The notes: generated from the sequence alone by a model not told the origin. Shown: positions 19,441 through 29,370, counted from the first letter of the stretch. The stretch is 64,000 nucleotides of DNA from Candidatus Streptomyces philanthi (GCA_018114805.1 CP073042.1:6245501-6309500), one strand, 5' to 3'. A program made the numbers and translations.

Positions 19441-20339
19441 CCGAGCAGGGCGAGGCGGCCGAGCGGCGGATGTCAGGGGAGCCCGGCGAGCACGTCGGGC
19501 CCCCGCCGGGCGGCGCGGGCCCGGCCGAGGCGTACCCCGCGCCGGTGCCGGACGCGGCGTGGGCGACCGACCCGAGCACGCCGTACGCGGGCGGGGACGG
19601 CGACCACGGCGTCCCTGGCGCCGGAGACGCCAGGGACGCCGGATACGGCGGGGACGGCGGGGGTGGCGGGGGAGAGGGCGACCCCGGTGGCCCCGATGGC
19701 CCCGGCGGCGCCGACGGCGTGGCCGGGCTCGCGTTGCGGCCCGCGCTGGAGGCCGTGCTGATGGTGGTCGACGAGCCGGCCACCGAGGAACACCTGGCCA
19801 AGGTGCTCGGCCGACCCCGGCGCGCGGTGGCCGACGCCGTGCGGGAGCTGGCCGACGAGTACACCCGCCAGGGGCGCGGCTTCGAGCTGCGCCTGGTGGC
19901 GGGGGGCTGGCGGTTCTACACCCGGCCCGAGTACGCCGCGGCCGTCGAGGGGTTCGTGCTCGACGGCCAACAGGCCAGGCTCACCCAGGCCGCGTTGGAG
20001 ACGTTGGCCGTCGTCGCGTACCGTCAACCGGTCAGCCGTTCGCGCGTCTCCGCCGTCCGCGGAGTGAACTGCGACGGCGTGATGCGGACCCTCCTGCAGC
20101 GCGGTCTGGTGCAGGAGGCGGGCACGGAACCCGAAACAGGTGCGATCCTGTACAGGACGACGAACTACTTTCTGGAGCGGATGGGCCTGCGGGGCCTGGA
20201 CGAGTTGCCCGAGCTGGCACCGTTCCTGCCGGAGGTGGACGCCGTCGAGGCGGACTCGCTTGAGGGGGTCCCCTCGTTCGACCCGGACGCACCGGACGAC
20301 GCAGACACCACGACGGCCCACTCGACTACGGAACCTTGA
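19437..20339 (+). CDS. scpB: Segregation and condensation protein B
   Basis: The winged-helix dimer partner of ScpA in the condensin complex. Of 300 residues, the first 95 are Gly/Pro/Asp-rich and poorly structured. The core starts LRPALEAVLMVVDEPATEEH and includes QARLTQAALETLAVVAYRQP, VSAVRGVNCDGVMRTLLQRG and TNYFLERMGLRGLDELPEL. ATG 19437 overlaps the scpA stop, with GGGAGG upstream; its own TGA overlaps the rluB start. Coupled translation of scpA, scpB and rluB is therefore likely. Confidence 0.93.
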   Translation: MTEQGEAAERRMSGEPGEHVGPPPGGAGPAEAYPAPVPDAAWATDPSTPYAGGDGDHGVPGAGDARDAGYGGDGGGGGGEGDPGGPDGPGGADGVAGLALRPALEAVLMVVDEPATEEHLAKVLGRPRRAVADAVRELADEYTRQGRGFELRLVAGGWRFYTRPEYAAAVEGFVLDGQQARLTQAALETLAVVAYRQPVSRSRVSAVRGVNCDGVMRTLLQRGLVQEAGTEPETGAILYRTTNYFLERMGLRGLDELPELAPFLPEVDAVEADSLEGVPSFDPDAPDDADTTTAHSTTEP

Positions 20340-21463
20340 TGCGAAGCAGTGACAGGAACAGCGGCGGCAACTGGAACCCCCGGAGCGGGGGTGGCGGCAG
20401 GCGCGACGACAAGCCACGGCGCTCGGGCACGCCCCGGCCCGAGGAGCGCCGCTACGACTTCGGCAGCACGGGGCAGTCGGGCGCGAACCGGCCGGGCGGC
20501 GTCGGCGGCGGCAAGGGCGCGCCGAAGGGCGGCCCCAATGCGGGCGGCCGCGGCGGCCCGGTGGCCGGCGGTCGCGGCGGTGCCCCGGCGGGCGGTCGCG
20601 GGGGCGCGGCCGGGCGGCCCGGCAGTAGCCGAGGGCGCTCCTTCCCGGCCCGCCCGCGCGAGCTGGACGCGCAGATCGAGGAGCGCAACCGGGCCCGGCA
20701 CAACGAGCCGAAGCTCAACCTGCCCAAGACCTTCGGCGGCGAGGAAGGCGAGCGGCTGCAGAAGGTGCTCGCCCGGGCCGGCATGGGCTCGCGGCGCGCC
20801 TGCGAGGAGCTGATCGACCAGGCCAGGGTCGAGGTGAACGGCCAGATCGTCACCGAGCAGGGGCTGCGCGTGGACCCCGAGAAGGACGAGATCAAGGTGG
20901 ACGGCCTGACCGTCGCCACCCAGTCGTACCTGTTCTTCGCCCTCAACAAGCCCGCCGGCGTCGTCTCCACCATGGAGGACCCGGACGGCCGCCAGTGCCT
21001 CGGCGACTACGTCACCAACCGCGAGACCCGGCTCTTCCACGTCGGGCGCCTCGACACGGAGACCGAGGGCATCATCCTGCTCACCAACCACGGCGAGCTG
21101 GCGCACCGCCTCACCCACCCCCGGTACGGCGTGAAGAAGACCTACCTCGCCGCGATCCAGGGCCCCATCCCGCGCGACCTCGGCAAGCAGCTCAAGAACG
21201 GCATCGAGCTGGAGGACGGGTACGCCCGCGCCGACCACTTCAAGGTGGTCGAGAACGTCGGCAAGAACTACCTGGTTGAGGTGACCCTGCACGAGGGCCG
21301 CAAGCACATCGTGCGCCGCATGCTCGCCGAGGCCGGGTTCCCGGTCGAGAAGCTGGTCCGCACGCACTTCGGCCCGATCCCGCTCGGCGACCAGAAGTCG
21401 GGCTGGCTGCGCCGGCTGACCAACACCGAGGTCGGGATGCTCATGCGCGAGGTGGACCTCTAA
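20339..21463 (+). CDS. rluB: 23S rRNA pseudouridine synthase, RluB/RsuA family
   Basis: Converts a specific uridine of 23S rRNA to pseudouridine. The 374-residue protein has a basic Gly/Arg-rich N-terminus of about 125 residues (repeats of GGRGG), then an S4 RNA-binding domain (RLQKVLARAGMGSRRACEEL). The catalytic domain follows, with the nucleophilic Asp in GRLDTETEGIILLTNHGEL near residue 236 and HPRYGVKKTYLA. ATG 20339 overlaps the scpB stop (TGATG). The Gly/Arg leader is common in Streptomyces homologues and may aid RNA binding. The exact target uridine is assumed from the family. Confidence 0.9.
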   Translation: MRSSDRNSGGNWNPRSGGGGRRDDKPRRSGTPRPEERRYDFGSTGQSGANRPGGVGGGKGAPKGGPNAGGRGGPVAGGRGGAPAGGRGGAAGRPGSSRGRSFPARPRELDAQIEERNRARHNEPKLNLPKTFGGEEGERLQKVLARAGMGSRRACEELIDQARVEVNGQIVTEQGLRVDPEKDEIKVDGLTVATQSYLFFALNKPAGVVSTMEDPDGRQCLGDYVTNRETRLFHVGRLDTETEGIILLTNHGELAHRLTHPRYGVKKTYLAAIQGPIPRDLGKQLKNGIELEDGYARADHFKVVENVGKNYLVEVTLHEGRKHIVRRMLAEAGFPVEKLVRTHFGPIPLGDQKSGWLRRLTNTEVGMLMREVDL

Positions 21464-21526
21464 CCACGCCGTACGGCCCGGGGCCGGCCCCGGCGCGGAC
21501 GGCCCTGGGTGCCGGTCACGGCCCCG

Positions 21527-21891
21527 TCAGGCCCAGGGGCCGAGCGAGACCTCGTGTCCCTCCTCGTCCCGCTTTGACCTCCATCATCCCGGCCACCGCG
21601 GTCCGGTTGACGTGCCCGTAACACGTGCGGGAACCGGGTCGCGGCGGGCACGCCGGGCGGCGGCGCGGGGTCGGCGGCCTCCCAGTGCACCATCACGTCC
21701 AGCTTCCCCTCGTCGATGAGCAGCACCATCAGCGGGCCGACGGCGTACCGGAAGCGAGCCGTTGCCACGGCCAGCGTCGTGGCCTCGTCGGGCGAGCAGT
21801 GCACGAATCCGTCCTCGGCGAGCGAGCGCGGGGCGTACGGGCGGTCGGGCGCGACCAGCCAGCCGTCCAGGGGAACCACGTGGTAGATCAT
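21527..21891 (-). pseudogene. DUF952 family protein, two single-base insertions
   Basis: A small soluble protein: MIYHVVPLDGW, ARSLAEDGFVHCSPDEATTL-like core (here APRSLAEDGFVHCSPDEA), then VLLIDEGKLDVMVHWEAAD. The C-terminal third is scrambled. An extra T near 21631 (GTGTTACGG for GTGTACGG) and an extra A near 21575 (GTCAAAGCGG for GTCAAGCGG) each shift the frame. Corrected, it reads FPHVYGHVNRTAVAGMMEVK and ends SLGPWA at 21527. Most of the domain is before the first shift. Biochemical function is unknown for this family. Confidence 0.8.
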
Positions 21892-22128
21892 GCGGAACGT
21901 TCTACCGGAACCGGGCGCTTCGTACCCCCTCCGCCCCGCCGCACCGCGTCCCACGTGCCCGCCCCGGTAGCCGGCCGGACACCGGGCCCGGCGCGGCCCG
22001 TCCGCGCCCCCGCCGCGCGCCCGTCTCGGCTGGTGGGCGTCGGGCCGGTGGCCGGCGGGTGCTGGTTAGGGTGGCGGCAAGCGGTAGGTGACAGCGCCAG
22101 CCCCCAGCCCGCAGAAGGACACCACTTC

Positions 22129-23214
22129 GTGAGAACCGCCCTCGTCATCGGTACCGGCCTCATCGGCACCTCCGCCGCCCTCGCGCTGGCGGGCCGGGGC
22201 GTCCACGTGCACCTGGCCGACCACGACCCGGCGCAGGCCCGCACCGCCGCCGCCATGGGCGCCGGCAGCGACGCCGAACCCGAGGGCCCGGTGGACCTGG
22301 CCATCGTGGCCGTGCCCCCCGCGCACGTCGCCGACACCCTCGCCGACGCGATGCGCCGCGGCCTGGCCCGCGGCTACCTGGACGTCGCCAGCGTCAAGGG
22401 CGGCCCGCGCCGCGAGCTGGAGGCCAAGGGCTGCGAGCTGACGCACTACCTGGGCACGCACCCGATGTCGGGCCGCGAGCGGTCGGGCCCGCTGGCCGCC
22501 AGCGCCGACCTTTTCGAGGGCCGGCCTTGGGTGCTCACGCCGGCCCGGGACACCGACACCGAGGTGCTGAACCTGGCCCTGCAACTGGTCGCGCTGTGCC
22601 ACGCCGTGCCCGTGGTGATGGACGCCGACGCCCACGACCGCGCCGTGGCGCTGGTCTCGCACACCCCGCAGCTCGTCTCCAGCATGGTCGCGGCCCGGTT
22701 GCAGAACGCCGACGAGACGGCGGTGCGGCTGTGCGGCCAGGGCATCCGGGACGTCACCAGGATCGCCGCCTCCGACCCGGCGATGTGGATCGACGTCCTC
22801 TCCGCCAACCCGGGCCCGGTCGCCGACGTGCTGGCGGAACTGGCCGACGACCTCGCGGAGACCGTACGGGCGCTGCGCTCCCTGGAGTCCGGCGCCGAGG
22901 CCGCGCGCGAGGATGGCGCGGCCGGCATCGCCGACGTGCTGCGCCGGGGCAACGCGGGCCGGGTCCGGGTGCCGGGCAAGCACGGCGCCGCGCCCGCCGC
23001 CTACGACACCGTGACGGTCCTCATCGGCGACCAGCCGGGCGAGCTGGCCAGGATCTTCGCCGACGCGGACCGGGCCGGCGTCAACATCGAGGACGTACGG
23101 ATCGAGCACGCCACCGGCCAGCAGGCGGGCCGCATCCAACTGGTGGTTGAGCCGAACGCGGTGCAACCGCTGACCGTGGCGCTGCGCGAACGGGGCTGGC
23201 CGCTGCGCCCGTGA
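22129..23214 (+). CDS. tyrA: Prephenate dehydrogenase
   Basis: Oxidative decarboxylation of prephenate to 4-hydroxyphenylpyruvate in tyrosine synthesis. It has 361 residues. The NAD-binding loop VIGTGLIGTSAALALAGRG is at the very N-terminus. Next come DVASVKGGPRRELE and the catalytic-region THPMSGRERSGPLAA, with the conserved His. DRAVALVSHTPQLVSSM lies in the helical domain. A C-terminal ACT-like domain (VTVLIGDQPGELARIFADAD) suggests feedback by an amino acid. GTG 22129 has AAGGAC upstream. It is intact and lies just upstream of cmk in the usual order, with one broken lipoprotein gene between. Confidence 0.93.
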   Translation: MRTALVIGTGLIGTSAALALAGRGVHVHLADHDPAQARTAAAMGAGSDAEPEGPVDLAIVAVPPAHVADTLADAMRRGLARGYLDVASVKGGPRRELEAKGCELTHYLGTHPMSGRERSGPLAASADLFEGRPWVLTPARDTDTEVLNLALQLVALCHAVPVVMDADAHDRAVALVSHTPQLVSSMVAARLQNADETAVRLCGQGIRDVTRIAASDPAMWIDVLSANPGPVADVLAELADDLAETVRALRSLESGAEAAREDGAAGIADVLRRGNAGRVRVPGKHGAAPAAYDTVTVLIGDQPGELARIFADADRAGVNIEDVRIEHATGQQAGRIQLVVEPNAVQPLTVALRERGWPLRP

Positions 23215-23360
23215 CGCGCCGCGTCCGTGACCGCTGATTCTCGGCCATCGTGGTGGCCGAAGAGCGGTGCTGTGTCCCGGGTGCGGCGGCGTGAGCGTGT
23301 ACGCCGCCGGGCCCGGGGCACCCGCGTCTACCGACAGCCCACACGATCACGGGAGGCAGG

Positions 23361-24283
23361 ATGTGCGCACGGCGTCTCACTCGACGGACAGACAGCGGCA
23401 CGGGCGCCGGGCGGGTGCCGCGCCGGGGACGTACGACGATCGCCGCCCTTGCGGTGGCCGGTCTGGCCGCCTGTACGGCACTGACCGGGTGCGGAAGCGA
23501 CGACGGCTCCGACAAGAAGACGGACAGCGCGGACGGCGGGAAGAGCTCGCAGCGTCCCGAGACGCCCGGCGCGGGAGCGGACCAGAGCCAGGTGGTCCAG
23601 ACAGCCTACGAGAAGACCGCCGAGGCGGGACCGCCAAGATGCGGCTGGTCACGAAGACCAGCGCGGGCTCGAAGGACGTCACGGTGCGGGGCGAGGGCGT
23701 TATCGACTTCGACGACGGCGCGTCGAAGCTGAAGCTCACCGGGGACGGGAAGCAACTGGAGCAGCGGGTCGTCGACGGCGTGCTCTTCCAGCAGCCGCCG
23801 AAGGAGGAGCGCCAGCAGATCCCCGGCGGCAAGCAGTGGATCAAGGTGGACCTGGCGAAGGTCGCCGAGCGGAACGGCCGCTCCGGAGGTGACCAGATCA
23901 GCGACCCGGCGGCGTCCGCCCAGTACACCAGGGCCATCTCCGACGGGAAGGTCGAGAAGCTCGGCCGCCAGGAGCTGGACGGTGTGCGGATCACCCGCTA
24001 CCGGGTGAGCGTCGACGTGGACAAGCTCGCCGGCACCCACAAGGCGGAGGCCGCCCAGCTCAAGAAGCAGTTCGGCCGCCACCTGCCGATGGAGCTGTGG
24101 CTCGACGACGACGGCCGCATCCGGCGGCAGCAGATGGAGCTGACGCCGAAGCAGGGCGAGATGAACGCGCAGCGCGTGACGGCCCGCACGGTCATCGACT
24201 TCACCGACTACGGGACCGACGCGGAGGTCGAGGCGTCGCCGCGCGACCAGACCACCGACGTGACGGACAAGATGACGCGGTGA
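23361..24283 (+). pseudogene. LppX/LprG-like lipoprotein, one-base deletion
   Basis: ATG 23361 follows GGGAGG. A signal peptide with lipobox ends ALTGC near residue 50, followed by a charged linker. Near 23628 one base is missing (GCGGGACCGCC for GCGGG-N-ACCGCC). The other frame then gives TAKMRLVTKTSAGSKDVTV, PGGKQWIKVDLAKVAE, RQELDGVRITRYRVSVDVDK and RTVIDFTDYGTDAEVEAS, to the stop at 24283. This beta-rich fold resembles the LolA/LppX/LprG superfamily of surface lipoproteins that carry lipids. Only the first 90 or so residues would be made in frame. It is the one clear break inside the otherwise intact 14.8-27.4 kb block besides DUF952. Confidence 0.8.
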
Positions 24284-24524
24284 CGTGAGCTGGGGCGGCC
24301 GGAGCCGGCGCTTCGCGGGCCGCTCCCGCACGGGCGGCGACCCGCGCGACGCCCGGGGCCGGCCGCCGCACCACGGCTTGGGGTCTGCCCCGGCCGACGG
24401 CGGTGGCCTCAGCTGCACCGGGTGGTCATTCCAACCAGTAACCTTGTCGGAGACCTCTCGTTTCGCGATCACTCCGCGTCCGCCCCGTAGTAACGCCCCG
24501 TGCATGAGGAAGGTGTCTGTCACC

Positions 24525-25226
24525 GTGGAAACCGCCGCCCGGACCCCACCGGCAGCAGTCATTGTCGGCATCGACGGCCCCTCCGGCACGGGCAAGTCCA
24601 GCACCTCCAAGGCCGTCGCGGCCAAGCTCGGCCTGCGCTACCTGGACACCGGAGCCCAGTACCGGGCGATCACCTGGTGGATGCTGAGCAACGGCATCGA
24701 CGTGAACGACCCGGCCGCCGTCGCCGACGCCGCGGCCAAGCCCGCCCTCGTCTCCGGTACGGACCCGTCCGCGCCCACCATCAGCGTGGACGGCGCCGAC
24801 GCCGCGGGCCCCATCCGCACCGCCGAGGTCACCGCCGCCGTCAGCGCCGTCAGCGCCGTGCCCGAGGTGCGCGCCTGGCTGACCGAGTTGCAGCGCGCCA
24901 TCGCCACCGAGGCGCCGCACGGCATCGTCGTCGAGGGCCGCGACATCGGCACCACCGTGCTGCCGGACGCCGACCTCAAGATCTTCCTCACCGCTTCGGA
25001 GGCGGCCCGCGCGGCCCGCCGCAGCGGTGAGCTGGGCAGCAAGAGCGCCTCGGACATCGCCGCCACGCAGGCGGCGCTGGCCAAGCGGGACGCGGCCGAC
25101 TCGGGGCGCAAGACCTCCCCGTTGGCCAAGGCCGCCGACGCGGTCGAGGTGGACACCACCGAGCTGACCCTGGAGCAGGTCATCGAGTGCGTGGTCACCC
25201 TGATCGAAGACAAGCAGGGCGCGTGA
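24525..25226 (+). CDS. cmk: Cytidylate kinase
   Basis: Phosphorylates CMP and dCMP. The P-loop VIVGIDGPSGTGKSSTSKAV lies at the N-terminus, then LDTGAQYRAITWWML, IVVEGRDIGTTVLPDADLKI (nucleotide contacts) and the lid region RRSGELG. It has about 233 residues. GTG 24525 is preferred because GAGGAAGG lies upstream and homologues start close to the P-loop; ATG 24504 is possible. The TGA overlaps the GTG of the acyltransferase gene, and der follows, an order shared with Mycobacterium. Confidence 0.95.
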   Translation: METAARTPPAAVIVGIDGPSGTGKSSTSKAVAAKLGLRYLDTGAQYRAITWWMLSNGIDVNDPAAVADAAAKPALVSGTDPSAPTISVDGADAAGPIRTAEVTAAVSAVSAVPEVRAWLTELQRAIATEAPHGIVVEGRDIGTTVLPDADLKIFLTASEAARAARRSGELGSKSASDIAATQAALAKRDAADSGRKTSPLAKAADAVEVDTTELTLEQVIECVVTLIEDKQGA

Positions 25227-25909
25227 GCACGGCCGCGGCACAGCGGGCGCCGAGCGGGCCGGGTGCCGCGGTCGGCCGCCGTATCGGCATCGGCCTGATG
25301 TACTCGCTGTGGCACCCGCGCGTGCTCGGCGCCTGGCGGGTGCCGACCAGCGGCCCGGTCATCCTCACGATCAACCACGCGCACGGCGTCGACGGGCCGA
25401 TGCTCATGGGAACCGCGCCCTGGCCGGTGCACTTCCTGATCAAGAAGGAAGCGTTCGTCGGGCCGCTCGACCCGTTCCTGCGATCCATCGGGCAGCTCAA
25501 GGTGGACCGGGAGATCGCGGACCGGGCGGCGCTCGCCGTGCTGCGCCGCGGCGATGTGCTCGGCATCTTCCCGGAGGGCACCCGCGGCGAGGGCGACTTC
25601 GCCGCGCTCCGCGCCGGCCTGGCCTACTTCGCGGTGCGCGGCGACGCCCCCATCGTGCCGGTGGCGGTGCTGGGCACCAGCGAGCGGCGCGGCCGGGCGA
25701 TAGCGGCCCTGCCCCCGCTGCGGTCCCGCATCGACATCGTCTTCGGCCCGGCCTTCCGCGCCACCGACGACACCGACGGCGACGCCCCGTCCGGGGCGAG
25801 CGCCACCCGCACCCGGGCCACCCGGGCAGTTCTGGACGCGGCGACCGCTCGCATCCAGGCGCGGCTGAGCGAGCACCTGCCCGACGCCAGGCGCCGCACC
25901 GGCCGCTAG
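25223..25909 (+). CDS. 1-acyl-sn-glycerol-3-phosphate acyltransferase (PlsC-like)
   Basis: A membrane-associated acyltransferase of phospholipid synthesis, about 228 residues. Motif I (NHAHGVD, the NHx4D catalytic pair) is near residue 52. GPLDPFLRSIGQLKVDR forms motif II. Motif III is IFPEGTRGEGD near 115, and IVPVAVLGTS motif IV. GTG 25223 overlaps the cmk stop (GTGA), so the two are translationally coupled. The position between cmk and der is conserved in Streptomyces. The acyl donor and exact lysolipid are not determined. Confidence 0.88.
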   Translation: MSTAAAQRAPSGPGAAVGRRIGIGLMYSLWHPRVLGAWRVPTSGPVILTINHAHGVDGPMLMGTAPWPVHFLIKKEAFVGPLDPFLRSIGQLKVDREIADRAALAVLRRGDVLGIFPEGTRGEGDFAALRAGLAYFAVRGDAPIVPVAVLGTSERRGRAIAALPPLRSRIDIVFGPAFRATDDTDGDAPSGASATRTRATRAVLDAATARIQARLSEHLPDARRRTGR

Positions 25910-25967
25910 ACAGATGTGAGCGGCGGGCCGTGAGGGCCCGCCGCCGAGGGACGACGAGGAACACTTC

Positions 25968-27428
25968 ATGAACGACCAGATCCACACCGGCGACGAGCAC
26001 GGTGAGCTTGGCGACGCCGAGTACGCGGAGTTCATGGAGCTCGCCGCGCAGGAGTGCTTCGACCCCGAAGAAGTGGAGAGCGACATCGCGGCGGCCGGCC
26101 ACGGCCCGCTGCCGGTGCTCGCCGTCGTCGGACGCCCCAACGTCGGCAAGTCGACCCTGGTCAACCGCATCCTCGGGTGCCGCGAGGCGGTCGTGGAGGA
26201 CCGCCCCGGCGTGACCCGGGACCGGGTGACGTACGAGGCCGAGTGGGCCGGGCGCCGCTTCAAGGTGGTGGACACCGGAGGCTGGGAGCAGGACGTGCTC
26301 GGCATCGACGCCTCGGTGGCCGCGCAGGCCGAGTTCGCGATGGAGGCCGCCGACGCGGTCGTCTTCGTCGTGGACTCCTCCGTGGGCGCCACCGACACCG
26401 ACGAGGCCGTGGTCAAGCTGTTGCGGCGGGCCGGCAAGCCCGTCGTGTTGTGCGCCAACAAGGTGGACGGCCCCTCGGCCGAGGCGGACGCCGCGGCCCT
26501 GTGGTCGCTCGGTCTCGGCGAGCCCTACCCGGTCTCCGCGCTGCATGGCCGCGGCACCGGCGACATGCTCGACGCCGCCCTGGACGCGCTGCCCGAGGCC
26601 CCGGCGCAGACCTTCGGCACGGCCGTCGGTGGCCCGCGCCGCGTCGCGCTCATCGGCCGCCCGAACGTGGGCAAGTCCTCGCTGCTGAACAAGGTCGCGG
26701 GCGAGGAGCGGGTGGTCGTCAACGAGCAGGCCGGCACCACCCGCGACCCGGTGGACGAGCTGATCGAACTCGGCGGCAAGACCTGGAAGTTCGTGGACAC
26801 CGCCGGCATCCGCCGCCGCGTCCACCTCCAGGAGGGCGCCGACTACTACGCCTCGCTGCGCACCGCGGTGGCGCTGGAGAAGGCGGAGGTCGCGGTCGTC
26901 CTCATCGACGCCAGCGAGTCCATCAGCGTGCAGGACCAGCGGATCATCACGATGGCCGTGGAGGCCGGTCGGGCGCTGGTCATCGCGTACAACAAGTGGG
27001 ACACCCTCGACGAGGAGCGCCGCTACTACCTGGAGCGGGAGATCGAGCGGGACCTGGTGCAGATCCCGTGGGCCCAGCGGGTCAACGTCTCGGCGCGTAC
27101 GGGACGGCACATGGAGAAGCTGGTCCCGGCGATCGAGACGGCCATCGCCGGCTGGGAGACCCGGGTCCCCACCGGGCGGCTGAACGCCTTCCTCGGCGAG
27201 ATCGTGGCCTCCCACCCGCACCCGATCCGCGGCGGCAAGCAGCCGCGCATCCTGTTCGGCACCCAGGCGGGCATCAAGCCCCCGCGGTTCGTCCTGTTCG
27301 CCTCCGGCTTCCTGGAGGCCGGCTACCGGCGCTTCGTGGAGCGCCGGCTGCGCGAGGAGTTCGGCTTCGATGGCACCCCGATCCACATCTCGGTACGGGT
27401 CCGCGAGAAGCGCGGGCGCAAGAAGTAG
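25968..27428 (+). CDS. der: Ribosome biogenesis GTPase Der (EngA)
   Basis: An essential tandem GTPase for 50S assembly, 486 residues. It has two G domains, with G1 loops GRPNVGKST (near residue 55) and GRPNVGKSS (near 228), G3 DTGGWEQD and DTAGIRRR, and G4 NKVD and NKWD. A C-terminal KH-like domain follows (RFVLFASGFLEAGYRRFVER; SVRVREKRGRKK). An acidic leader of about 45 residues precedes the first domain. ATG 25968 follows GAGGAA. It is intact. Confidence 0.96.
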   Translation: MNDQIHTGDEHGELGDAEYAEFMELAAQECFDPEEVESDIAAAGHGPLPVLAVVGRPNVGKSTLVNRILGCREAVVEDRPGVTRDRVTYEAEWAGRRFKVVDTGGWEQDVLGIDASVAAQAEFAMEAADAVVFVVDSSVGATDTDEAVVKLLRRAGKPVVLCANKVDGPSAEADAAALWSLGLGEPYPVSALHGRGTGDMLDAALDALPEAPAQTFGTAVGGPRRVALIGRPNVGKSSLLNKVAGEERVVVNEQAGTTRDPVDELIELGGKTWKFVDTAGIRRRVHLQEGADYYASLRTAVALEKAEVAVVLIDASESISVQDQRIITMAVEAGRALVIAYNKWDTLDEERRYYLEREIERDLVQIPWAQRVNVSARTGRHMEKLVPAIETAIAGWETRVPTGRLNAFLGEIVASHPHPIRGGKQPRILFGTQAGIKPPRFVLFASGFLEAGYRRFVERRLREEFGFDGTPIHISVRVREKRGRKK

Positions 27429-27829
27429 CGGCCCGGGGTCAGACGCCAGGCCGCGGCGCACGCACGGGCCGCCCCGGCGACCGCGCCGGGCCGGAGCCCC
27501 CGACGCCGCCGCGTCCAGCCGACGCGGCGGCGGTCCTCCTGCAGGCCGCGCCGCCTGCCGTCCCGCGGCGCGGACGGCAGCGCGGCGGGCAGGTTGGCGT
27601 GCTGGTGGCGGCCGTTGCCCGACCAGCCGCCGCTGCGCTCCCACGAGCCCCGCTGCTCGCGGTGGCCGAACGCCGTGAACCCCAGGTCCTCCTCGCCCGA
27701 GCGGTCTCCCGGCAGGGCCCGGAAGGACCTGCGGTACTCCGCATACAGGGCGTCGAAGATGGGTGTGGCCGACGCGACGTGCTGCTGGTGGGGCCGCGCG
27801 TGGTCGGGTCCCTCGTGCGGGGGCCGCAT
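27323..27829 (-). CDS. Streptomyces-conserved hypothetical protein downstream of der
   Basis: The recognisable part is ATPIFDALYAEYRRSFRALP and GDRSGEEDLGFTAFG, a short conserved sequence I associate with a Streptomyces protein encoded next to der. The rest is low-complexity. ATG 27829 is a guess; GTG 27883 or GTG 27976 in the same frame are possible, and none has a good ribosome site. The open frame runs on into der (ending at 27323). Such a 106-bp antisense overlap is unusual, and another frame stops at 27439, so the 3' end may be frameshifted. Function is unknown. Confidence 0.5.
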   Translation of the reverse strand: MRPPHEGPDHARPHQQHVASATPIFDALYAEYRRSFRALPGDRSGEEDLGFTAFGHREQRGSWERSGGWSGNGRHQHANLPAALPSAPRDGRRRGLQEDRRRVGWTRRRRGLRPGAVAGAARACAAAWRLTPGRYFLRPRFSRTRTEMWIGVPSKPNSSRSRRSTKRR

Positions 27830-28043
27830 GCTGGGGATCGGGGGCTGGTAGGGGTCGCGGGGGGCGGGCTCGTATGTGTGCACGGTAAGCGCCAACGACC
27901 CGATCGCCCGTCGGATGCGGGGAGTATGGCGAATGCGCCACCCGTGAGGTGTATGGGGGAGTGTGTCCGATGTCACGAACCGGGAGTCGTACGGGCGGTG
28001 CCGGACGGCTGTAGGCCCTGCCCCCGCGCGGGCGCGGCCCGCA

Positions 28044-28829
28044 TCACGTGCCCGCGAGCGGCATCGCGGCGGCGACCAGCTTCCCGCGCGCGGCGGCCCG
28101 CTCCAGGGCCGCGCGGAGCAGGTCGTCCTCGCGCGGCTGCTGGCCGATGACGCCGGCCGGGGCCGCGTAGACGAACACGGTGTTGCTCTTGTTCGCGGCG
28201 GCCCGCCACCCCTCGGTCACGTGCAGCGGCTGGTGGGCCTGCCACCACGCGGTGGAGGCGGTGCCGTCGGCGCCGGGGGAGAGGACCGCGTGCGGTTGGC
28301 CCATCGCCAGCAGCACCGACCAGCCCGAGTTCCGCTCCGGCCGCTGCTCCAGGTCGGTGACCGGTCGGAAGCCCTGCTCGGTGAGGAGGGTCAGGAAGTC
28401 GTCGCCCGGGCCGTCGGAGCCGGGTCGGACGATTGGGCCGGTCGGCTCCACCACGAGCCCGGGGTGGACGTCGCCGCCGAGCAGGATCAGCCCGCTGGTG
28501 ACGCCGAGCACGGCCTGCCGCGGGTCGCTCTTGGGGATGCTGTCGGCGTCCTGGCTCGCGGTGATGGACCGCACGGCGCCCTGCAACTGCTCCTCGGAGA
28601 CCGTGACCACCTGCGAGGGGATGCAGGAGGCGTGCGCGAAGGCCAGGACGGCGGTCTCGTCCCCGACGAACAAGACCGTGTTGGTGGGCTCCTGGGCGGC
28701 GTCGCCGGGGGTGCGGCACGAGGTGCAGTCGTGGTTGCCCGGGGTGTTGTCGCCGACGAGCAGCCGTTCTGCCTCTTCTTCGCCGATCTCGGCGCGTACG
28801 TCGTCGCTGACGTCGAGCATGCGCGGCAC
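28044..28829 (-). CDS. Conserved hypothetical protein with CxxC
   Basis: A 261-residue soluble protein starting MPRMLDVSDDVRAEIGEEEA. It has a CTSC pair near residue 36 and two central beta-rich parts (TVLFVGDETAVLAFAHAS; GLILLGGDVHPGLVVEPTG). No signal peptide, membrane span or catalytic motif is obvious. It lies in the same strand and neighbourhood as the preceding hypothetical gene in Streptomyces as I recall. The CxxC could bind metal or form a redox pair; this is speculation. The frame is intact with normal codon use. Confidence 0.7.
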   Translation of the reverse strand: MPRMLDVSDDVRAEIGEEEAERLLVGDNTPGNHDCTSCRTPGDAAQEPTNTVLFVGDETAVLAFAHASCIPSQVVTVSEEQLQGAVRSITASQDADSIPKSDPRQAVLGVTSGLILLGGDVHPGLVVEPTGPIVRPGSDGPGDDFLTLLTEQGFRPVTDLEQRPERNSGWSVLLAMGQPHAVLSPGADGTASTAWWQAHQPLHVTEGWRAAANKSNTVFVYAAPAGVIGQQPREDDLLRAALERAAARGKLVAAAMPLAGT

Positions 28830-29370
28830 GGGTGGCTCCTCGAATTCGTCTCCATGCGCCGGGTGGACCCCCGGCTCGTAATGAACACAACGGGGGACCA
28901 GCGGCGGGGGTCACGCCGGGCGCGACGCGGAAACGCGCCGTCCCCGGTCCGTGGCCGGCGCCGCCCGGAAGCGCTTGCGGGGCGGGTGGGTCCTGTGGGG
29001 CGGCCGGATCACGCCCCCGTGGGCCGCCGCGCGGGGGCGGGCACCCTTGGGCAGCGAGCGAACGGTCATCGTGGCCTCGGGGTACCTGCCCCGAGCGGCC
29101 CGCGGCCCGGTGCGCCGGGCGCGGGGGCGACCGTGCCGGTTCGCCCGACCCGGTGACGCCCGGCAGCGCGGCGCCCCGGGACGGGCCGTGCCGACCGGCC
29201 ATGATGATCACTCGCCTGGGAAAGTTCCCGCAGGCCGCTACCGATTGCATATCGCTTGGGGAACAAGATGGTGTGTGGGGCCAACCCCGCAACCGTTTTC
29301 CCAGTCTTACCCAGAAGTTAAGGCGGACGAGTGACCGTCCGCGGGGAAAACCATGGGATGACGGGGACGG
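28830..29370. other. Divergent intergenic region
   Basis: About 540 bp between the minus-strand hypothetical gene and the plus-strand glycosyltransferase. It is GC-rich to about 29200 and then AT-richer (29200-29330), where promoters for the glycosyltransferase pair are likely. No ORF with convincing codon use, RNA gene or repeat was found. Confidence 0.4.
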